Source: Streptomyces atratus (GTDB taxonomy: Bacteria; Actinomycetota; Actinomycetes; Streptomycetales; Streptomycetaceae). Taken from it: a DNA stretch of 64,000 nt. Below the pieces are notes generated by a model that saw nothing but the letters and a program-made list of their open reading frames with translations, did not search any database and had not been told where the DNA came from. Below, in pieces: positions 17,044 to 26,005 of the stretch (within the stretch, counting starts at the first letter, position 1; each line of letters opens with the position of its first letter). The position numbers and the translations under genes were made by a program. Location of the stretch: NCBI RefSeq assembly GCF_014648655.1, contig NZ_BMRN01000006.1:188922-252921 (forward strand), read 5' to 3'.

Positions 17044-17738
17044 GACGCCCCCGGGTGGCTGCGGTGCAGGTGCTGCATCTCGGCGATCATCCGGCCGAAG
17101 GGTTCGGTGTGGATGCCCTGGCGTCCCGCGCCCGCCGTCCACGCTCCGAACTGCGGGCCGGCCGGTACGGTCAGCGTGGCCTGCTGCAGCACTGCGGTGA
17201 CGGACTCCAGCCAGCCGCTGTTCAGCGACCGCCAGTCGATCTCCACGCCCTCGACGGGCTGGAACAGCTCGCCGGTGAACCGCCACAGGGCGACGACCCC
17301 GCGCTGCATCCGCTCATGACTCTCGGCCGTGCCGTCGCCGAGCCGCAGCGTCCAGCGCTCCGCATGGTCCTGGTGGTAGGCGACCTCCTTGACCGCCTTC
17401 GCCGCCAGCCCGGCGAACGGACTCTCGCCGGTCGCCAGCTGCTCGTAGAGCAGTCGCTGGTACGTGGAGAAGTAGAGCTGGCGGGCGATGGTGTGGGCGA
17501 AGTCGCCGTTCGGCTGCTCGACCAGTTGGACGTTGCGGAAGGCGCGCTCCTCGCGCAGATACGCCAGCTCGTCCTCGTCCCCGACAAGGGAGAGCAGCAC
17601 CCGGGCCTGTCCCAACAGGTCCAGGGCGATGTTGGCCAGGGCCACTTCCTCTTCCAGTACGGGGGCGTGGCCCGCCCACTCCCCCAGCCGGTGCGAGAGC
17701 ACCAGCGCGTCGTCGCCCAGGGCGAGGGCCGCGGTCAC
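17037..17738 (-). CDS. paaC: Phenylacetyl-CoA epoxidase structural subunit PaaC
   Basis: Non-catalytic ferritin-like subunit (233 aa) that forms the PaaA-PaaC core of the epoxidase. Typical stretches are LGQARVLLSLVGDEDELAYL, NGDFAHTIARQLYFSTYQ and KEVAYHQDHAERW. The GTG start at 17738 overlaps the paaB stop by 4 bases. Confidence 0.95.
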   Translation of the reverse strand: MTAALALGDDALVLSHRLGEWAGHAPVLEEEVALANIALDLLGQARVLLSLVGDEDELAYLREERAFRNVQLVEQPNGDFAHTIARQLYFSTYQRLLYEQLATGESPFAGLAAKAVKEVAYHQDHAERWTLRLGDGTAESHERMQRGVVALWRFTGELFQPVEGVEIDWRSLNSGWLESVTAVLQQATLTVPAGPQFGAWTAGAGRQGIHTEPFGRMIAEMQHLHRSHPGASW

Positions 17739-18025
17739 AGGTGCTTCACCCCTTCCGGGATCTCGTAGAACGTCGGGTGCCGGTACGGCTTGTCACCGGC
17801 CGGCTCGAAGAAGGAGTCCTTCTCGTCGGGCGAGGAGGCCGTGACCTGTGCGGACGGGACCACCCAGATGGAGACGCCCTCGGAGCGGCGCGTGTACAGA
17901 TCGCGCGCGTTGCGCAGGGCCATTTCCGCGTCCGGGGCGTGCAGGCTGCCCGCGTGGGTGTGGGACAGCCCGCGGCGCGAACGCACGAACACCTCCCAAA
18001 GCGGCCATTCGGTCGAGCTGCTCAT
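17735..18025 (-). CDS. paaB: Phenylacetyl-CoA epoxidase subunit PaaB
   Basis: Small (96 aa) subunit of the epoxidase complex. The ATG at 18025 ([19 protein letters not shown]) overlaps the paaA stop as ATGA and has GGGGAGG upstream inside paaA. The family signature [20 protein letters not shown] is complete. The longer reading from 18226 runs through paaA and is rejected. Confidence 0.95.
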   Translation of the reverse strand: MSSSTEWPLWEVFVRSRRGLSHTHAGSLHAPDAEMALRNARDLYTRRSEGVSIWVVPSAQVTASSPDEKDSFFEPAGDKPYRHPTFYEIPEGVKHL

Positions 18026-19026
18026 GCTGTTGCCTCCCCGTTCCGTACTGCTGTGTGCTTCTCGGCGTACGCAACCGCCGCGTCCCGGACCCAGGAGCCC
18101 TCCTCGTGCGCCCGGCGGCGCTGAGTGAGGCGCTGCTCGTTGCACGGGCCGTTGCCCTTGAGGACCTCCTGGAACTCCTGCCAGTCGATCGCCCCGAAGT
18201 CGTGCTGTCCACGCTCCTCGTTCCACCGGAGGTCCGGGTCCGGGAGGGTGAGCCCCAGCGCCTCGGCCTGTGGGACACAGATGTCCACGAAGCGCTGCCG
18301 CAGCTCGTCGTTGGAGTGCCGCTTGATCTTCCAGGCCATTGACTGTGCCGAGTGGGCCGATGCGTCATCCGGCGGGCCGAACATCATCAGGGACGGCCAC
18401 CACCAGCGGTTCACCGCGTCCTGCGCCATCTCGTGCTGTGCCGGGGTGCCGCGGCTGAGGGTGAGCAGCAGTTCGTAACCCTGACGCTGGTGAAAAGACT
18501 CCTCCTTGCAGATACGGACCATCGCTCGGGCGTACGGGCCGTAGGAGCAGCGACAGAGCGGAACCTGGTTGGTGATCGCGGCGCCGTCCACGAGCCAGCC
18601 GATCGCGCCGACGTCCGCCCAGGTCAGCGTCGGGTAATTGAAGATCGATGAATACCTTTGGCGGCCTGCGTGGAGCTTGTCGAGCAGCTCCTCGCGGCCG
18701 GTGCCGAGGGTTTCCGCGGCGCTGTACAGATAGAGCCCGTGTCCGGCTTCGTCCTGCACCTTGGCCATGAGGATCGCCTTGCGGCGCAGCGAGGGCGCTC
18801 GCGAGATCCAGTTTGCCTCCGGCTGCATTCCGATGATTTCGGAGTGGGCATGCTGGGCCATTTGCCTGACCAGTGAGGCACGGTAGGCATCCGGCATCCA
18901 GTCGCGCGGCTCGATGCGCTCGTCCGCCGCCACCGCACGATCGAAGGCCGCCTCCAGGGCCTCGTCCGCCCCTTCGGGCCTGCCTGCTCCTGCCTGCGCT
19001 GTCTGGTCCGCAGTCACTGCCGTCAT
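18022..19026 (-). CDS. paaA: Phenylacetyl-CoA epoxidase catalytic subunit PaaA
   Basis: Catalytic di-iron subunit (334 aa) that forms 2-(1,2-epoxy-1,2-dihydrophenyl)acetyl-CoA, the committed step of aerobic phenylacetate breakdown. Carboxylate-bridge ligand motifs are visible as QDEAGH (Glu93/His96) and EESFH (Glu176/His179). It is the first gene of paaABCDE, with AGGGAG just upstream of ATG 19026. An 18-bp palindrome immediately behind the ribosome-binding site probably mediates TetR repression. The ligase paaK and the ring-opening and beta-oxidation genes (paaG, paaZ, paaJ) are not in the window. Confidence 0.96.
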   Translation of the reverse strand: MTAVTADQTAQAGAGRPEGADEALEAAFDRAVAADERIEPRDWMPDAYRASLVRQMAQHAHSEIIGMQPEANWISRAPSLRRKAILMAKVQDEAGHGLYLYSAAETLGTGREELLDKLHAGRQRYSSIFNYPTLTWADVGAIGWLVDGAAITNQVPLCRCSYGPYARAMVRICKEESFHQRQGYELLLTLSRGTPAQHEMAQDAVNRWWWPSLMMFGPPDDASAHSAQSMAWKIKRHSNDELRQRFVDICVPQAEALGLTLPDPDLRWNEERGQHDFGAIDWQEFQEVLKGNGPCNEQRLTQRRRAHEEGSWVRDAAVAYAEKHTAVRNGEATA

Positions 19027-19042
19027 CCCGGACTCCCTACCG

Positions 19043-19060
19043 ACCGACCGATCGTTCGGT
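19043..19060. promoter_or_regulatory. PaaR-type operator before paaA
   Basis: ACCGACCGATCGTTCGGT is an 18-bp palindrome with one mismatched pair. Its reverse complement agrees with the site at 23882-23899 at 17 of 18 positions. It lies 17-34 nt upstream of the paaA start, where it would block the promoter. Confidence 0.82.
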
Positions 19061-19105
19061 TCAATTTCTTCAATGGTGAGTCGGCGGCCCGTAGGGTGTC
19101 AACCC

Positions 19106-19114
19106 TGTGGATAA
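19106..19114. other. DnaA-box-like 9-mer
   Basis: TGTGGATAA is the exact complement of TTATCCACA. It overlaps the GTG start of the DUF5819 gene, 46 bp from the paaA operator. Confidence 0.45.
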
Positions 19115-19907
19115 CTCACCGGGGATCGACGGGGATCGGGGCGGGATGGATTCGTACGACGACAGGGGTGTCGGGAGCGGGAACGGGAGCGCCGGGCCAG
19201 GGCCGGGGCAGAGCGAGGACGCGTCGTCCGGCGCCGGTCGGGGGGCGGGTCAAGGTCCCCGTGTCGGCATGGCTGCACTCTCACTTCCGTACCAGATCGT
19301 TGCCGCGATCGCACTGTCGGTCATCGGGCTGGTCGCCTGCGCTCAGCTGGCCATGGTGTTCCTGCACGTCGCACCCTCCAACACCCTGACCAAGCAGCAC
19401 GGCGAAGCGGTCGACGACTGGGTCTATCCCGAGTTCGAGCAGAACTGGAAGCTCTTCGCCCCGAACCCGCTTCAGCAGAATGTGGCCATTCATGTACGAG
19501 CCGAGATAGCCGGCGCCGACGGCCGCCGCACCACCCCCTGGATGAGTCTCTCCGGTGAGGACGGCAAGGCGATACGCGGCAATCCGCTCCCCAGCCACAT
19601 CCATCAGAACGAGCTCCGTCGTGCCTGGGACTTCTATCTCGGTTCCCATGACAACGAGAACCGGGCGAACGGCCTGCGCGGAGAGTTCTCCGAGCGTTAC
19701 ATCCGCCGCATCGCGATGTTGCGCCTCGGCGAACACGACTACGGCGGCACCGTCGAGCGCATCCAGATCCGTTCCGAGGTGCGGTCCGTCGCGGCACCCG
19801 GATGGAGCGAGGAGAAGATCAGCACGGAGCCGTCCTACCGGGTGCTGCCGTGGTGGACCGTAACCCCCGCCGACCTTCCCGAGAACGCCAAGGGGGCGGA
19901 CAAGTGA
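19107..19907 (+). CDS. DUF5819-family membrane-anchored protein
   Basis: The 266-aa product has a disordered Gly/Ser-rich N-terminus (about 1-55), one TM helix (about 62-85, QIVAAIALSVIGLVACAQLAMVFL) and an extracytoplasmic domain with the DUF5819 hallmark FEQNWKLFAPNP. The GTG start at 19107 could be leaderless, with TAGGGT ending 9 nt upstream; a start at ATG 19146 is possible. It overlaps the next gene by 4 bases (GTGA). DUF5819 and HTTM proteins commonly occur as adjacent genes, which suggests one membrane unit of unknown role. Confidence 0.82.
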   Translation: MDNSPGIDGDRGGMDSYDDRGVGSGNGSAGPGPGQSEDASSGAGRGAGQGPRVGMAALSLPYQIVAAIALSVIGLVACAQLAMVFLHVAPSNTLTKQHGEAVDDWVYPEFEQNWKLFAPNPLQQNVAIHVRAEIAGADGRRTTPWMSLSGEDGKAIRGNPLPSHIHQNELRRAWDFYLGSHDNENRANGLRGEFSERYIRRIAMLRLGEHDYGGTVERIQIRSEVRSVAAPGWSEEKISTEPSYRVLPWWTVTPADLPENAKGADK

Positions 19908-21160
19908 GTAAGTTCACCTTCGACCGCAAGCTCGCCCGCGGTATCCAGCGCATCACTTCCTCGGCTCTGGGCCCGTACCAGACCGCCGTCATCCGGATCG
20001 GTTTCTCCGCCACCTATCTGCTGTTCCTGCTGCGCGAACTGCCGCACCGCCACGAGATGTACGGACCCGACGCGCCGTGGAGCTGGGACATGGCGCAGCA
20101 ACTCATATCGGGCAATCAGGCCTTCACCACACTCATGTGGTCGGACAGCACGGTCTGGTTCGAGATCGTGTACGCGGTTGCTCTGCTCTCCGCCGCGCTG
20201 CTGATGGTCGGCTGGCGCACCCGCGCCATGTCGGTCCTCTTCATGGCCGGTGTGCTCTCCCTGCAGAACCGCAGCATTTTCATGGGAGACGGCGGCGACA
20301 ACGTCATCCATCTGATGGCGATCTACCTCGTGCTGACGCGCTGCGGGCAGGTCTGGTCGTTGGATGCGCGGCGTGCTGCGCGTGCGGTCCGTGTGGCGGA
20401 TGTGGATGCGGAGGACAATGGTCCGCGACGTTCGGTGCGGCGGGATGTGGCCGGTCCGGTTCTCTGGGTGGTACTCGGTCTGGTTCTGACCGTGGCCACC
20501 GTGACAGATGGCCTCGGCGGTACCTGGTGGCTGCCGGTTCTTTTCTGGATCCTCTGGGTCGGCCAGGGTGCCTGGTGGGCCGTGAATCGCTACGCGCCGC
20601 ACAACGAAGCGCGCACCCTGCTGGATGTCGTCGCCAATCTCGCCCACAACGCGACCCTCGTCGTCATCATGGCCGAGGTCTGCCTGATCTATGCGACAGC
20701 AGGGTGGTACAAGATCCAGGGTTCGCGGTGGCAGGACGGCACGGCGTTGTACTACCCGCTCAAGCTCGACTACTTCACGCCTTGGCCCGGGCTGTCGGAC
20801 ATCCTCGCGTCCAGCGGTGTCATGGTGATGCTGCTGACGTACGGCACGGTCATCGTCCAGGTTGCCTTCCCCTTCACCCTGCTCAACCGCCGGGTCAAGA
20901 ACGTCCTGCTCGTCGTCATGATGTGTGAGCACGCCGGAATCGCCCTGCTGCTCGGGCTGCCGTTCTTCTCGATGGCGATGATCGCCGCCGACTCCGTCTT
21001 CCTGCCGACCGTCTTCCTGGTGTGGCTCGGCGGCCGGGTGACCCACGGGCGGGAGCTGCTGTTCTCGCGCAGGGGCAAGGTGCCGGGGCAGCGGCGTGCC
21101 GTCGACGACCAGGAGACTCTGCAGCACAGCGGCGACGGGGGCCATACGCTCGTCGGGTGA
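19904..21160 (+). CDS. HTTM-domain polytopic membrane protein
   Basis: The 418-aa protein has the HTTM domain (horizontally transferred transmembrane domain, related to vitamin K-dependent gamma-carboxylase). It begins LGPYQTAVIRIGFSATYLLFLLREL and has several TM helices. The segment YATAGWYKIQGSRWQDGTALYYPL is the conserved HTTM block. The GTG start at 19904 overlaps the DUF5819 stop as GTGA. No catalytic carboxylase assignment is justified. A role in modifying or anchoring a secreted partner is speculation. Confidence 0.87.
   Translation: MSKFTFDRKLARGIQRITSSALGPYQTAVIRIGFSATYLLFLLRELPHRHEMYGPDAPWSWDMAQQLISGNQAFTTLMWSDSTVWFEIVYAVALLSAALLMVGWRTRAMSVLFMAGVLSLQNRSIFMGDGGDNVIHLMAIYLVLTRCGQVWSLDARRAARAVRVADVDAEDNGPRRSVRRDVAGPVLWVVLGLVLTVATVTDGLGGTWWLPVLFWILWVGQGAWWAVNRYAPHNEARTLLDVVANLAHNATLVVIMAEVCLIYATAGWYKIQGSRWQDGTALYYPLKLDYFTPWPGLSDILASSGVMVMLLTYGTVIVQVAFPFTLLNRRVKNVLLVVMMCEHAGIALLLGLPFFSMAMIAADSVFLPTVFLVWLGGRVTHGRELLFSRRGKVPGQRRAVDDQETLQHSGDGGHTLVG
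21145..21150 (+). promoter_or_regulatory. Putative -10 hexamer before SpoU methylase
   Basis: TACGCT ends 6 nt before GTG 21157 with the same sequence context as at 12722. It is located inside the end of the HTTM gene, so it would be an internal promoter. Confidence 0.45.
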
Positions 21161-21927
21161 GTAGTGAGAGCGGCAGCAGTAGCAGCACCGGTAATACAGG
21201 CAGTAACGGCGGGGATTCGTCGACCGAAGCGTCCGGAGGGCTCGGACGTGAACCGTCCGTCGGATCCGAGCCGGCGACGGAACCCATGCAGTACGACGAC
21301 GGATTCGTGACGGAGATCGGCGTCGGGCCGCATCCGCTGCCTTGGCCCGTGGACGAGCGGTACGACCCCGAGCTGCTTGCCCACGGCGACCGGCGCAACG
21401 TGGGCGACGCCTACCGGTACTGGACACGGGAGGCGATCGTCGCCGATTTGGATCTGCGGCGGCATGACTTCCATGTGGCGGTCGAGAACTGGGGCCACGA
21501 TTTCAATATCGGCTCCGTGGTGCGCACCGCGAACGCCTTCCTCGCCAAGGAGATCCACATCGTGGGGCGGCGGCGCTGGAACCGGCGCGGTGCGATGGTC
21601 ACCGACCGGTACCAGCATGTGCGGCACCACCCCGACACAGAATCGCTGACCGCGTGGGCGGTGGCGGAGGGGTTGCCGATCATCGGGATCGACAATCTGC
21701 CGGGGGCGGTGCCACTGGAGCGGACCGAGCTGCCGCGGCGGTGTGTGCTGCTCTTCGGACAGGAAGGGCCCGGACTGACCGAGGAGGCCCGAAAGCATGC
21801 GGCGATGGTGTGCTCCATTGCGCAGTTCGGGTCGACGCGGTCGATCAATGCGGGGGCTGCGGCTGCGATTGCCATGCATGCGTGGGTGCAGCGGTATGCG
21901 GAGATTCAGGGGGCGGGGCGGGAGTAG
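21157..21927 (+). CDS. SpoU/TrmH-family RNA 2'-O-methyltransferase
   Basis: SPOUT-class RNA ribose methyltransferase (256 aa). The three knot motifs are present: NWGHDFNIGSVVRTANAF, LLFGQEGPGL and FGSTRSINAGAAAAIAMHAW, which form the S-adenosylmethionine site. The GTG start overlaps the HTTM stop (GTGA). A start at ATG 21286 (MQYDDGFVTEIG) would remove a Ser/Gly-rich tail of 43 residues and is possible. The target RNA is unknown. It may be cotranscribed with the membrane pair only by position. Confidence 0.9.
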   Translation: MSSESGSSSSTGNTGSNGGDSSTEASGGLGREPSVGSEPATEPMQYDDGFVTEIGVGPHPLPWPVDERYDPELLAHGDRRNVGDAYRYWTREAIVADLDLRRHDFHVAVENWGHDFNIGSVVRTANAFLAKEIHIVGRRRWNRRGAMVTDRYQHVRHHPDTESLTAWAVAEGLPIIGIDNLPGAVPLERTELPRRCVLLFGQEGPGLTEEARKHAAMVCSIAQFGSTRSINAGAAAAIAMHAWVQRYAEIQGAGRE

Positions 21928-22028
21928 AGGGCCGGGCGCCCGGAGGGAGGGCCGGGGTTTTGAGGTAGGTGGGTGTGGGCACGGGTGGACGCCTGCGGCG
22001 GGTCTTTTCCCCTGCCCGCCTCTTCCCG

Positions 22029-22088
22029 TAACCGGGGGCTCCGCCCCCTCCCGGACCCCCGCTCCTCAAACGTCGGAGAGGCTGATTG
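22029..22088. repeat. Dispersed Streptomyces intergenic repeat
   Basis: The convergent gap contains GGGGGCTCCGCCCCC followed by CCCGGACCCCCGCTCCTCAA and ACGTCGGAGAGGCTGA. From memory this matches a GC-rich palindromic motif scattered in Streptomyces intergenic regions. It folds strongly and may serve as a transcription terminator for both flanking genes. Confidence 0.6.
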
Positions 22089-22126
22089 GGGAGCCCGGAA
22101 GATCACGGGGGCGGAGGAGCGGAGGA

Positions 22127-23827
22127 TTACGCCTGGCGGCGGACTTCCACCATGCGGAAGCGGCTTGCTACGAAGGCTCCGTCACACAGGGCCGCGTTCG
22201 CTGCGGGGTTGCCGCCCGAACCGTGAAAGTCGGAGAACGCCGCGGTCTGGTTGACGTACACCCCGCCAGTCAGGTTCAGCGAGAGCTGGGCCGACTCTTC
22301 CAGACAGGCGTCCTCCACCGCGCGTTCCACCTCCGGTGAGGTGGTGTACGCGCCTACCGTCATCGCGCCCTTGTCGCGGATCGTGCGGCGGAGCAGTTCC
22401 ACGGCGTCGGCTGTCGAGTCGACCGCTACTGCGAAGGAGACCGGTCCGAAGCACTCGGACAGGTAGTGCTCCTCGTCGTCGGGCTTGGTGCCGTCCAGTT
22501 TGACGACGACGGGGGTGCGGACCACGGCGCCTGGGAATTCCGGGTTGGCCACCTCGCGGGAGGGCAGGGCGACTTCGCCCAGGTCCGCGGCTGCCTCCAG
22601 GCGGGCCTTCACGTCGGGGTTGACCAGGGCGCCGAGCAGTGCGTTCGCCCGGGCGTCGTCGCCCAGCAGTCCGTTGACCGCGGCGGCGATGTCGTCGACG
22701 ACTTCGTCGTACGTCTTGTCGCCGGCATCGGTCGTGATGCCGTCCCGGGGGATCAGCAGGTTCTGCGGAGTGGTGCACATCTGGCCGCTGTACAGCGACA
22801 GGGAGAACGCCAGGTTGGCGAGCATGCCCTGGTAGTTGTCGGTGGAGTCGAGGACGATCGTGTTGACTCCGGCCTTCTCCGTGTAGACCTGGGCCTGGCG
22901 GGCGTTGGTCTCCAGCCAGTCGCCGAAGGCGGTGGATCCGGTGTAGTCGATGATCTTGATTTCGGGGCGGACCGCGAGGGTCTTCGCGATGCCTTCGCCC
23001 GGCCGCTCGGCCGCAAGAGCTACCAGGTTGGGGTCGAAGCCCGCCTCGCCGAGCACCTCGCGGGCCAGCTGCACCGTGAGCGCGAGCGGAAGCACGGCGC
23101 GCGGGTGCGGCTTGACCAGGACGGGGTTGCCGGTGGCCAGGGAGGCGAAGAGGCCGGGATAGCCGTTCCACGTGGGGAACGTGTTGCAGCCGATCAGGAG
23201 CGAGATGCCGCGGGGTGCCGGGGTGAACGACTTGTGCAGTTGGAGCGGGTCGCGCTTGCCCTGCGGCTTGGACCAGTCGGCGCTCTGCGGGGTACGGACC
23301 TGCTCCTCGTACGCGTATGCCACCGCTTCCAGGCCGCGGTCCTGGGCGTGCGGGCCGCCCGCCTGGAACGCCATCATGAAGGCCTGGCCGCTGGTGTGCA
23401 TCACGGCGTGGCCGAACTCATGGGTCCTGGCACTGATCCGCGCCAGGATTTCCAGACAGACCAGGGCCCTGGTCTCGGGGCCTGCCGCACGCCAGGCAGC
23501 CATTCCCGTGCGCATCGCCGGCAGCAGGACGTCCAGGTCGGCGTGCGGATATTCGACGCCGAGCTCCGGTCCGTAAGGAGAGGTCTCTTGGCCCGTCCAG
23601 CCGTCGGTGCCCGGCTGGCCGAGGTCGAGCCGGGTGTGCAGCACGGCGTCGAAGGCCGCTTTGCCCTCGGTGGCGCTCAGGCTGCCGGGGACGCCGCCCT
23701 CGCCGTATGCCTTCGGGTGCTCGGGATGCGGGGACCAGTAGGCGCGCGTACGGATCGCGTCGAGGGCCTGGTCGAGCGTGGGGCGGTGCTTCTCGGACAG
23801 CAGGTGCGGGGAGAGCTCGGCGGCCAT
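22127..23827 (-). CDS. paaN: Phenylacetate degradation aldehyde dehydrogenase-like protein PaaN
   Basis: The 566-aa aldehyde dehydrogenase superfamily protein is of the PaaN type that accompanies actinobacterial paa clusters; its exact reaction is not established here. Visible features are LLIGCNTFPTWNGYPG, the cofactor turn IDYTGSTAFGDW, the candidate nucleophile Cys in SGQMCTTPQN and NLTGGVYVNQTAAFSDFHG. ATG 23827 is chosen because GAGGAG lies 8-9 nt upstream. The longer frame to 24577 crosses the divergent regulator gene and is rejected. It is transcribed away from the TetR gene across a shared operator. Confidence 0.9.
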   Translation of the reverse strand: MAAELSPHLLSEKHRPTLDQALDAIRTRAYWSPHPEHPKAYGEGGVPGSLSATEGKAAFDAVLHTRLDLGQPGTDGWTGQETSPYGPELGVEYPHADLDVLLPAMRTGMAAWRAAGPETRALVCLEILARISARTHEFGHAVMHTSGQAFMMAFQAGGPHAQDRGLEAVAYAYEEQVRTPQSADWSKPQGKRDPLQLHKSFTPAPRGISLLIGCNTFPTWNGYPGLFASLATGNPVLVKPHPRAVLPLALTVQLAREVLGEAGFDPNLVALAAERPGEGIAKTLAVRPEIKIIDYTGSTAFGDWLETNARQAQVYTEKAGVNTIVLDSTDNYQGMLANLAFSLSLYSGQMCTTPQNLLIPRDGITTDAGDKTYDEVVDDIAAAVNGLLGDDARANALLGALVNPDVKARLEAAADLGEVALPSREVANPEFPGAVVRTPVVVKLDGTKPDDEEHYLSECFGPVSFAVAVDSTADAVELLRRTIRDKGAMTVGAYTTSPEVERAVEDACLEESAQLSLNLTGGVYVNQTAAFSDFHGSGGNPAANAALCDGAFVASRFRMVEVRRQA

Positions 23828-23881
23828 GACGGACCAACTCCTCATCGAGCTGGGCAGGGACGGGCGGACAGAGTTAGAGTA

Positions 23882-23899
23882 ACCGAACGATCGGTCGGG
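23882..23899. promoter_or_regulatory. PaaR-type operator between paaN and its TetR regulator
   Basis: ACCGAACGATCGGTCGGG contains CGAACGATCGGTCG. This fits the PaaR consensus CNAACGNNCGTTNG known from Thermus with one mismatch. It is centred between the divergent paaN (start 23827) and TetR gene (start 23951), so it can control both. Confidence 0.82.
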
Positions 23900-23919
23900 A
23901 CAAGGGGGCCCGCCAAACC

Positions 23920-23928
23920 TGTGGACAA
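23920..23928. other. DnaA-box-like 9-mer
   Basis: TGTGGACAA is the exact complement of the Streptomyces DnaA box TTGTCCACA, 21 bp from the PaaR-type operator. Confidence 0.5.
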
Positions 23929-23950
23929 CTCGTAGGGGAGGATCGCGGAC

Positions 23951-24544
23951 ATGACCACGGCCAAGCGGGACACGTACACCCCGGAGACTCTGCTCACCGT
24001 CGCCGTCCGTGTCTTCAACGAGCGCGGCTACGACGGCACGTCCATGGAGCATCTCTCCAAGGCGGCGGGCATCTCCAAGTCGTCCATCTATCACCATGTC
24101 GCGGGCAAGGAGGAACTGCTCCGCCGTGCGGTCAGCCGGGCGCTGGACGGGCTCTTCGGGATCCTCGACGAGCCGGGAGCGATGCAGGGACGTGCGATCG
24201 AGCGGGTCGAGTACGTCACCCGTCGTACCGTCGATGTGCTGATAGCCGAACTGCCCTACGTCACGCTGCTGCTGCGCGTACGGGGCAATACGAAGACCGA
24301 GCGCTGGGCCATGGAGCGGCGGCGCGAGTTCGACCATCGGGTGACCGATCTGCTCAGGGCGGCGGTCGCGGACGGCGATCTCCGCTCCGACGTGGACATA
24401 CGGCTGGTGACACGGCTGCTGTTCGGGATGGTCAACTCCCTGGTGGAGTGGTATCGGCCGCAACCGGACGGCGGCGTCGACGGGGAGCGGCTGGCGGACA
24501 CGCTCGTCCGGGTGGCCTTCGAGGGGATGCGGTCCAGCCGCTGA
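23951..24544 (+). CDS. paaR: TetR-family regulator, probable PaaR
   Basis: The 197-aa TetR regulator has an N-terminal HTH (about 10-56: TLLTVAVRVFNERGYDGTSM, LSKAAGISKSSIYHHVAGKEELL) and an all-helical ligand domain with a dimer interface. It has a GGGGAGG ribosome-binding site. Its position opposite paaN, with matching palindromes before paaN and paaA, makes it the likely phenylacetyl-CoA-responsive repressor of the paa genes. PaaR-type TetR repressors that release DNA on binding phenylacetyl-CoA are known in other bacteria. Ligand and DNA binding are inferred here. Confidence 0.85.
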   Translation: MTTAKRDTYTPETLLTVAVRVFNERGYDGTSMEHLSKAAGISKSSIYHHVAGKEELLRRAVSRALDGLFGILDEPGAMQGRAIERVEYVTRRTVDVLIAELPYVTLLLRVRGNTKTERWAMERRREFDHRVTDLLRAAVADGDLRSDVDIRLVTRLLFGMVNSLVEWYRPQPDGGVDGERLADTLVRVAFEGMRSSR

Positions 24545-24585
24545 GCCGTTGACGGCCGGACAGGCCCGGACCACCATCCTTCGGC

Positions 24586-25386
24586 ATGACCGCTGTCTTG
24601 CGTGCTCCTGTTCTGCGGGTTCCCGGGATCCTGTCCGCTGCCGCGCTGCTTGCGGCCGTGTCGCTGACCGGATGCGGTGGGGGCGACGGTGACGGAGGGG
24701 GCGACGCGGACGGACACGGCGGCCGGAGCGCGACCGGGGCCGTGGCGCCGGACGATTTCGGCTGTCTGACGTCGGAGGAGGCGAAGGCTGCTTCCCTCCC
24801 CTTCAAGTCCGCGGACGGGACCGAGACCGGCGCCTATGTACCGGGCGGTGAGAGCGGCGGCGGGACCGGCGCGGGGATCGTGCTCGCGCACCAGTCCGAC
24901 GGCACCGCCTGCCAGTGGAAGGACAAGGCCGACGAGCTGTACCGGGGCGGCTATCGGGTGCTCGCGGTCAATTCGGCGGGCCAGGAGGTCTCCGAGATCG
25001 TCGGGGCGGCCGGGTACCTGCGCGGCAAGGGCGCGAAGAAGCTGCTGCTGATGGGGGCGTCCAAGGGAGGTACCGCCGTACTCACCGCTGCGCCTGCCGT
25101 ACGGCCGCAGCCGGACGCGGTGATCGCGCTCTCCGCGCCGACGGTGTACTCCGCGATGAACGCTTTGGACGCCGTCCCGAAGCTGACCGCGCCGGTGCTC
25201 TACATGGCCGCCGAGTACGACGAGTCCTTCGGGGAGGATGCGAAGGCGCTGAACAAGGCCAGCACCAAGGCGTCGGAGCACAAGTTGATCTACATCAGGG
25301 GTGCGGGCGAGCACGGGGTGGCGCTGCTCGACAGCGTGGAGAACTGGGCCACGGTCCAGGCATTCCTGAAGAAGTACGGTTCCTGA
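24586..25386 (+). CDS. Alpha/beta-hydrolase lipoprotein
   Basis: The 266-aa product has a lipoprotein signal peptide with lipobox LTGC (Cys30), then a Gly/Asp-rich spacer. The alpha/beta-hydrolase domain has nucleophile elbow GASKG, and AEYDESFG and GAGEHGVAL are plausible Asp and His positions of the triad, as in dienelactone-hydrolase relatives. It would act at the outer face of the membrane as an esterase or lipase; the substrate is unknown. It follows the TetR gene by 41 bp on the same strand and could be cotranscribed with it. Confidence 0.82.
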   Translation: MTAVLRAPVLRVPGILSAAALLAAVSLTGCGGGDGDGGGDADGHGGRSATGAVAPDDFGCLTSEEAKAASLPFKSADGTETGAYVPGGESGGGTGAGIVLAHQSDGTACQWKDKADELYRGGYRVLAVNSAGQEVSEIVGAAGYLRGKGAKKLLLMGASKGGTAVLTAAPAVRPQPDAVIALSAPTVYSAMNALDAVPKLTAPVLYMAAEYDESFGEDAKALNKASTKASEHKLIYIRGAGEHGVALLDSVENWATVQAFLKKYGS

Positions 25387-25438
25387 AGAAGTTCCGGTCC
25401 CGATTCGGATTGCTGGTTCCCGGCGTTCACCGGTCCCG

Positions 25439-25960
25439 TCAGGTCAGCTCGGTGGGTCTGGCCGGGCCCGGGGCCAGGTCCGTCTCCTCGAACACCAGAA
25501 GTGTGCGGGTGGAGAGCACCTCCGGGATGGCCTGGATCCTGGTCAGGACCAGCTCGCGCAGCGACCGGTTGTCCGGGGTGTGCACCAGCAGCAGGACATC
25601 GAAGTCGCCGCTGACCAGTGCGATGTGCGTGGCCCCCGGCAGCGCCTGGAGCTGCTCGCGCACGGTGCGCCAGGAATTCTGGACGATCTTGAGGGTGATG
25701 TAGGCGGAGGCGCCCTGCCCCGCCCGCTCGTGGTTCACACGCGCGCTGAAACCGCGGATCACGCCGTCGTCGATGAGCCGATTGATCCGGGCATACGCGT
25801 TGGCCCGGGACACATGGACGCGATCGGCCACCGACCGTATCGAGGCACGTCCGTCCGTCTGGAGCAGTCGCAGGATGTCGCGGTCGATGGCGTCGAGCGG
25901 GCGCGCGGGCGGAGCCTGGCCGGGGTCCTCGCCCCCGTCGGCCATTTGTTCAGCTGACAT
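25439..25960 (-). CDS. Lrp/AsnC-family regulator (BkdR-like)
   Basis: The 173-aa regulator has an N-terminal AsnC-type HTH (about 22-70: LDAIDRDILRLLQTDGRASI, DRVHVSRANAYARINRL) and a C-terminal RAM ligand-binding domain (TLKIVQNSWRTVREQL, VSGDFDVLLLVHTPD). ATG 25960 with GGGAGG upstream is preferred over the reading from 26086. It is divergent from the first branched-chain 2-oxoacid dehydrogenase operon, the arrangement of bkdR in many bacteria. Control of that operon in response to branched-chain amino acids is therefore likely but inferred. Confidence 0.9.
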   Translation of the reverse strand: MSAEQMADGGEDPGQAPPARPLDAIDRDILRLLQTDGRASIRSVADRVHVSRANAYARINRLIDDGVIRGFSARVNHERAGQGASAYITLKIVQNSWRTVREQLQALPGATHIALVSGDFDVLLLVHTPDNRSLRELVLTRIQAIPEVLSTRTLLVFEETDLAPGPARPTELT

Positions 25961-26005
25961 GTGCCCCCGCCTCCCTGTCCTGGACGACCTGCCCCTATCC
26001 CAAGC

